A stretch of 64,000 bases of DNA from Herbaspirillum sp. SJZ107. GTDB lineage: Bacteria; Pseudomonadota; Gammaproteobacteria; Burkholderiales; Burkholderiaceae_D. Shown here in pieces: positions 59,566 through 64,000 of the stretch. Positions within the stretch are counted from its first letter, which is position 1. The number at the start of each line of letters is the position of its first letter. The translations under genes and the position numbers were made by a program. The stretch lies in assembly GCF_006715485.1 (NCBI RefSeq), contig NZ_VFNH01000002.1, positions 372,001 to 436,000 of the forward strand, read 5' to 3'. The notes under the pieces are model-generated. The model had not been told where the DNA came from. It saw only the letters and a list, made by a program, of their open reading frames with translations, and did no database searches.

Positions 59566-61119
59566 TTACAATTTGGCGGCTTTCTGCGGCGCGTCCGGAC
59601 CGGCGCCGCAACGCGCGCGCAGGTCCGCGTTCAGCGGTGCGGCCTGCGCCTTGTCGCCGCGCGCCTCGTACCAGTCGGCCAGCAGGGCGGTGCTGGTGCA
59701 ACTGTCGCGGTAGGCCGACGGCGACCCCTGGGCGGTTTCCGCCAGCGCCTGTGCGGCGCTTTCCTTGCCGAGGTAGAAACGCACCACCGGCGCCGGCCAG
59801 TCGTCATAGTCTTGGGTCTTGAAGGCGGTCTCGAGTTCGCGCGCAGCCAGCTCGGCCTCGCCGTTGGCCACCCGCGCGTTGTACAGCCACAGCGGGGCGA
59901 TGCGCTCGTCGGGCATCTTGGCGAGCGCCGCGCGCAGCAGCGGGATCGCCTGCGCATACTTGCCTTCGGTGTAGGACTGGCGTCCCAGGATCAGCTTGGC
60001 CTGGGGATGATCCTGCGCCACCGCCTTGTCCAGCCAGGTCCGGTACTGGCGCGCGTCCTGCGCCACCCCTCGGCCGTGCAGGTAGGCCTGCGCCAGCACG
60101 AACTGCGCGTCGGCATTGCCGCCTTCGGCTTCGGCGCGCACCCACGGCTCGATGCCGGCCGGATGGCCGAAGATATCGCCGCCGATGTAGGCCACGTACA
60201 GCTTCTTCTGGCTCATGGCGAACAGCACGTGGTGGGCGCGCAAAAAGTCCTGGCCCAGCAACAGGTCGACGGTGTATTCCGACTGCGAATCGATGACGCC
60301 GAGCCGCACGTTGCCGACCTTTTCCGTGCCGATCTCCAGCGACTGGACCGGGACGCTCCAGTGCGGAACGCGCTTCACGCCGACGCCGCCGGTATTGCCG
60401 AGCAGGCGCGCATCGGGCGCCTTGACGTCGATGCCGATACGCGTGGCCGCCGCCAGCGACAGGGAACTGGTCGAGGCACCGGTGTCGATCATGGCATCGA
60501 CTTCCTTGCCGTTGATGAGCACCTTGAAATGCGGATTCGCATCGTGCTCGCGCGTCTGTGCGAACGGCACGTCGGTCGCCGGCTCTTCCCAGTAGTTGAG
60601 CGGCGTGTGGTCGCAATCCTGCCCGCGGAAGAATTTGATCTGCTTGGCGCGCAGGTCGATTTCGAAGTCGGCCTGCAGCAGGAAGGGCGCGCCGACGATC
60701 GCGTCGAAGCCCGGGGTGGACGCCATCGACTTGATGACGGACAGTTCCTTCCTGCCTGAACTGCTGATCGTGCCGACCGAGAAATCCTTCAGGCGCGCCG
60801 TGTACAGGCGCGATTTGCCGCTGATGCCGTGGACACTGTTCAGCGTCACGCGCAGCGGCAGGTCGCGCTTCAGGGTGGCGGTCATGGTCAGGTAATTCGC
60901 ATCGGCGCCGGTATCGACCAACATCACGGCGGGGACGCCGTCGATCACGCCGGCCACGGCCGGCTGCAGCGCGGTGCCGGCGTAGCGCAGCGGTAGTTGT
61001 GCGATTTCGGCGTAGTTGCACCTGGAGGCTGACGGGTCCTGGGCCTGGGCCGGTTGCGGCAGCAGCAGGAGGGGCAGGGCGGCTGCGCCGAGGCCGCGCA
61101 TGAGGTGAAGCGTCTTCAT
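59566..61119 (-). CDS. exported double-retropepsin/Sel1-like protein (downstream copy)
   Basis: A 517-residue exported protein. Signal peptide 'LGAAALPLLLLPQPAQA', then two aspartyl-protease-like (gag-asp_proteas) domains with D69 in 'LVDTGADANYL' and D212 in 'MIDTGASTSSL', each followed by the family 'GAPFLLQ'/'GQDFLR' block, and a C-terminal Sel1/TPR-like region ('GNADAQFVLAQAYLHGRGVA'). One chain with two DTG motifs could form an internal dimer like a retropepsin. Overlaps the upstream paralogue by 4 bases. Confidence 0.85.
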   Translation of the reverse strand: MKTLHLMRGLGAAALPLLLLPQPAQAQDPSASRCNYAEIAQLPLRYAGTALQPAVAGVIDGVPAVMLVDTGADANYLTMTATLKRDLPLRVTLNSVHGISGKSRLYTARLKDFSVGTISSSGRKELSVIKSMASTPGFDAIVGAPFLLQADFEIDLRAKQIKFFRGQDCDHTPLNYWEEPATDVPFAQTREHDANPHFKVLINGKEVDAMIDTGASTSSLSLAAATRIGIDVKAPDARLLGNTGGVGVKRVPHWSVPVQSLEIGTEKVGNVRLGVIDSQSEYTVDLLLGQDFLRAHHVLFAMSQKKLYVAYIGGDIFGHPAGIEPWVRAEAEGGNADAQFVLAQAYLHGRGVAQDARQYRTWLDKAVAQDHPQAKLILGRQSYTEGKYAQAIPLLRAALAKMPDERIAPLWLYNARVANGEAELAARELETAFKTQDYDDWPAPVVRFYLGKESAAQALAETAQGSPSAYRDSCTSTALLADWYEARGDKAQAAPLNADLRARCGAGPDAPQKAAKL

Positions 61120-62675
61120 CGGGTCGATGTGTCCTTGTTCGTTGCGGCAGATGCCGGGGTGGTGCAATGGGTGCGGGCGGCGGCCTCGAGCGCATCGGCG
61201 CGCGCCTTGTCGCCGCGCGCGTCGTGCCATTCCGCCATATACGTCGTGGCCTGGCAGCTGCGGCTGCGCGCGGCGGGCGTGTCGCTGCCGGCGGCGGCGA
61301 GCAGGCCGGCTTCGTCCAGTCTGCCGAGGTAGAAGTCGGCGATCGGGCGCGGCCAGTCTTCCTTGCCCTGCAGCGCCAGGCTGTCCTCGAGTTCGCGCTT
61401 GCCCAGGCCCGGCACGCCGTTGCGCACCCGGGCCAGGTACAGCCACAGCGGCCCGAAGCGGTCGGCCGGCAGCCGGTCGAGCGCGGCGCGCATGGCGCGG
61501 ATGCCGTCGTCGAGCTGGCCGGCCCGCACCAGCCGGCGTCCGGCCTGCAGCCCGGCATGCGGTTCGCCGCCGGCGGCGGCCTTGTCGAGCCAGGCCCGGG
61601 CCAGGGCCGGATCGCGCGCCACGCCGCGGCCGTCGCGGTACATCAGCGCCAGCGCGTACTGGACGTCGGGGTTGCCCTGTTCGGCTTCGGCGAGGATCCA
61701 GGGCGCCAGTCCGGTGGCCGGACCGAAGCTGCCGCCGCCGGTCCGGGCGAAGTAGAGCTTGCGCTGGCTCATTGCGAACAGCACGCGGTGGGTGCGCAGG
61801 AAATCGCGGCCCAGCAGCAGGTCGGCGTCCATGCTGCTGCGCGCATCGATGATGCCGAGTTCCGCGTCGCGGATGGTTTCGCTGCCGATCGCCACCGTCT
61901 TGAACACGGCGCTCCAGTGCGGTGCACGGTCCGGCCCGATGCCGCCGGCATCGCCCAGGCGTTTGACGCCTGTAGCGGCGCCGGGCGCCTCGACGTCGAT
62001 GCCGGCACGCCGGGCGGCCGCGCGCGACATCACGGTGCGGAAGGCGCCGGTGTCGACGATCGCATCCAGCGCGTGGCCGTTGACCATGACCGTGAAATGC
62101 GGCTTCGGATTGCGTTCCGTGCCGCCCTCGAACGGGACGGCGACGGTGTATTCCTGCCAGAAGGCGAGCGGCGCCTGGCCGCAGTCGCGCGCCTGCAGGA
62201 AGCGCATGCGCTTGGCGCCGAGGTCGAATTCCAGGTCCATCTGCAGCAGGAAAGGCGCGCCGACGATGGCATCGAAGGCCGGGGTCGTGTCCGACTCGGC
62301 GATGACGTCGAGCGCCTGGCGCCGTGCGGCGCGCGCCGGGCCCGCCGCGAAGTCGCGCACTTCCGCCATGTAGATTGCGGAGGTGCCGCCGACGCCATGC
62401 ACGCGGCGCGGCGTGGGCTGCAGCGCCAGCCCGTGGCGGTTGGCGCCGTTCAGCGTCAGGTGGATCATGGATGCGCCGGTATCGACCAGCATGGTCGCCG
62501 GCTTGCCGTTGATGGCGCCGCCGATGGCGGGCGCCAGGTCGGCGCCGGCGTAGCGGATCGGTACCGATGCCACCTCGGCGGGTACGCAGGCCGCACTATC
62601 CGCCATGGCATGGCCGGCGAGCGGCAGCAGGGCGCAGGCAGACGCCAGCGCGCGCAGATGGTAAAGCGGTCTCAT
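61116..62675 (-). CDS. exported double-retropepsin/Sel1-like protein (upstream copy)
   Basis: A 519-residue paralogue with a signal peptide ('ALASACALLPLAGHAMAD') and the same plan: D65 in 'MLVDTGASMIHL', D208 in 'AIVDTGAFRTVM', 'GAPFLLQMDLEF', 'LLLGRDFLRTHRVLFAMSQR', then Sel1-like repeats ('DVQYALALMYRDGRGVA'). It is first in the tandem pair; the next gene starts inside its stop codon (ATGA), so both are translated from one message. Substrate unknown. Confidence 0.85.
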   Translation of the reverse strand: MRPLYHLRALASACALLPLAGHAMADSAACVPAEVASVPIRYAGADLAPAIGGAINGKPATMLVDTGASMIHLTLNGANRHGLALQPTPRRVHGVGGTSAIYMAEVRDFAAGPARAARRQALDVIAESDTTPAFDAIVGAPFLLQMDLEFDLGAKRMRFLQARDCGQAPLAFWQEYTVAVPFEGGTERNPKPHFTVMVNGHALDAIVDTGAFRTVMSRAAARRAGIDVEAPGAATGVKRLGDAGGIGPDRAPHWSAVFKTVAIGSETIRDAELGIIDARSSMDADLLLGRDFLRTHRVLFAMSQRKLYFARTGGGSFGPATGLAPWILAEAEQGNPDVQYALALMYRDGRGVARDPALARAWLDKAAAGGEPHAGLQAGRRLVRAGQLDDGIRAMRAALDRLPADRFGPLWLYLARVRNGVPGLGKRELEDSLALQGKEDWPRPIADFYLGRLDEAGLLAAAGSDTPAARSRSCQATTYMAEWHDARGDKARADALEAAARTHCTTPASAATNKDTSTR

Positions 62676-62745
62676 CGGTCGACACGTCGAATCACGGTGC
62701 CGATGATTCTACTGCGCAACCTTATAGACAAATCAATCAATATAT

Positions 62746-62790
62746 AAAAAAAAGCAAGTCCGCCGGCGATCGGCGGGACTTGCCTTTTTT
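62746..62790. terminator. bidirectional intrinsic terminator between rppH and the retropepsin pair
   Basis: A 12-13 base stem (62754-62765 with 62771-62783, one bulged base), preceded by eight A residues and followed by six to seven T residues. Since both neighbours are on the minus strand, its main use is probably to end rppH transcription. Confidence 0.85.
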
Positions 62791-62825
62791 AGTGTTGCGT
62801 CTACGCTACTTTCGGTAGCGGATTC

Positions 62826-63497
62826 TCACTCTTTGTCACGCGCCAGCACCAGTTTGGCGCTGCTGGAGGCATCGGCGATCGCCTTGCTGGCCGCCACCAC
62901 TGCCTTGCTGCTGGGGTTCGCGGCCGGCTTGCTCTGCTGATTGCCGGGCTGGCCCTGCGAACGCGACGCATGCGGCTGGCGCAGGTAACGCGAACTGTGG
63001 CGCCGCTCGCCCTGTCCACCCGAAGGCCAGGTCAGGAAGCGCGACAGTTCCTGCAATGCGCGCTGGTAGACGTCGCGCTTGAACTCGATGACCACGTCCA
63101 GCGGCACCCAGTAGTTGTGCCAGCGCCAGGCGTCGAACTCCGGATGATCCGTCAGGCGCAGGTTGACGTCATTGTCGCGGGCCACCATGCGCAGCAGGAA
63201 CCAGATCTGCTTCTGGCCGCGGTAATGGCCGCGCACCTCGCGCTTGATGAAATGGTCCGGCACTTCGTAGCGCAGCCAGTCGCGGGTGCGGCCCACGATC
63301 TTGACGTGCTCCTGGCGCAGGCCGATTTCTTCCTCGAGCTCGCGGTACATCGCCTGTTCCGGCGTCTCGCCGTATTTGATACCCCCTTGTGGAAATTGCC
63401 ATGAGTGCTCGCGCACCCGCTTGCCCCACCACACCTCGTTGTTGGCGTTCAGCAGGATGATGCCGACGTTGGGGCGAAACCCTTCACGATCGAGCAT
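62826..63497 (-). CDS. rppH: RNA pyrophosphohydrolase RppH
   Basis: A 223-residue NUDIX enzyme that removes pyrophosphate from mRNA 5' ends and starts decay. The start '[17 protein letters not shown]' and the Nudix box ('[10 protein letters not shown]' to '[10 protein letters not shown]') are typical of RppH/NudH. The C-terminal 60 residues are a longer, Gln/Ser/Lys-rich tail ('[18 protein letters not shown]') than in E. coli. It is divergent from proS, a common arrangement in Burkholderiales. Confidence 0.95.
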   Translation of the reverse strand: MLDREGFRPNVGIILLNANNEVWWGKRVREHSWQFPQGGIKYGETPEQAMYRELEEEIGLRQEHVKIVGRTRDWLRYEVPDHFIKREVRGHYRGQKQIWFLLRMVARDNDVNLRLTDHPEFDAWRWHNYWVPLDVVIEFKRDVYQRALQELSRFLTWPSGGQGERRHSSRYLRQPHASRSQGQPGNQQSKPAANPSSKAVVAASKAIADASSSAKLVLARDKE

Positions 63498-63710
63498 GAT
63501 TCACCTCGAAACTTTCTGCCAGCCTCGCTCTTAAATTTTTACTTACAAATCCGTGAACCTTCAGGCATCTGTGTCGTTCTCAAGCACAGGAAGAACGCCA
63601 AGCACCACTTGTTTCGGACCCATTTGTATAAAGATTGGATGCATCGGCCAGCTAATCCTTTAAAATTAAGGTCGATTATAACCCTCTCTTTTTAAAAAGA
63701 ATTCATCGAT

Positions 63711-64000
63711 ATGCGTGCCTCACGATTTTTTATTTCAACTCTCAAAGAAGCGCCTTCCGACGCCGAGATCGTCAGCCACAAGCTGATGATGCGTGCCGGG
63801 ATGATCAAGCGCCTGGGCTCCGGCATCTATACCTACATGCCGGTGGGCCTGCGCATCATTCGCAAAGTCGAGGCCATCATCCGCGAAGAGATGAATAAAG
63901 CCGGCGCAATCGAGTTGCTGATGCCTGTGGTACAGCCTGCCGAACTGTGGCAAGAGACTGGCCGCTGGGACAAGATGGGGCCTGAGCTGATGCGCGTCAA
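63711..64000 (+). CDS. proS: prolyl-tRNA synthetase, N-terminal part only
   Basis: The first 96 codons of a class II prolyl-tRNA synthetase: '[20 protein letters not shown]', '[20 protein letters not shown]' (motif 1 region) and '[20 protein letters not shown]'. The rest lies beyond the right edge. The ATG at 63711 is the first in frame; no strong Shine-Dalgarno is visible. The 213-base gap to rppH has no other gene that I can see. Confidence 0.96.
   Translation, partial: MRASRFFISTLKEAPSDAEIVSHKLMMRAGMIKRLGSGIYTYMPVGLRIIRKVEAIIREEMNKAGAIELLMPVVQPAELWQETGRWDKMGPELMRV

Overview
The window is a chromosomal segment of a high-GC betaproteobacterium. Gene content (a complete paa phenylacetate operon with divergent paaX, darP-mog, pmbA, parC/parE, argH, rppH-proS) and protein style (many exported peptidases, a large TonB receptor with no siderophore genes) point to Burkholderiales, most likely Oxalobacteraceae of the Massilia/Telluria/Duganella type. 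This is inference from content; no marker RNA gene is present. Coding density is high, no gap exceeds about 280 bases, and I found no tRNA, rRNA or CRISPR array.

Left edge (1-2592): the first 1.5 kb has visibly lower GC and encodes, on the minus strand, a large serine recombinase that runs off the left edge. Its start codon lies only about ten bases from the point where a KamA-family radical SAM reading frame begins without its N-terminus. The simplest reading is an integrated element (phage or ICE-like) whose right end is here and which has split the radical SAM gene.

2.6-18 kb is ordinary metabolic chromosome: an MFS transporter, FAH-family hydrolase, class III aminotransferase, carboxymuconolactone decarboxylase-like protein, a frameshifted S41 protease gene, an Old Yellow Enzyme, the darP-mog-esterase-small protein operon, pmbA, a LysR/SDR divergent pair, an NfsB-like nitroreductase, an SGNH-like protein, a cytosolic carboxypeptidase-like M14 enzyme and a DUF2442 protein.

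18-29.5 kb is the phenylacetate catabolon: paaX divergent from paaABCDE-GHI-K-Y-Z. It activates phenylacetate to the CoA thioester (PaaK), epoxidises it (PaaABCE, with PaaD for cluster assembly), isomerises (PaaG), opens and oxidises the ring (PaaZ) and continues beta-oxidation (PaaH). paaF and paaJ are not in the cluster. Palindromic REP-like elements sit between paaA and paaB and between paaE and paaG.

29.5-49 kb holds a cupin, a KTSC/HAD pair, an exported M1 aminopeptidase divergent from a TonB-dependent receptor, argH, an NTF2-like exported protein, a GNAT enzyme, an exported cyanophycinase-like protein followed by an M64 peptidase, two tandem low-complexity exported proteins, and parC/parE.

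49-64 kb contains several regulated units: a LexA-type box before a class I glutamine-amidotransferase-like hydrolase; a DeoR-family repressor divergent from a NudK-deoxyribosyltransferase-like fusion with repeated operator-like sequences; a Fur-type box before a small orphan protein; a YbdK ligase/antiporter pair; a CPBP protease; a MoxR-GNAT-vWA operon; two small c-type cytochromes; a tandem pair of exported double-retropepsin/Sel1-like proteins; rppH; and the start of proS.
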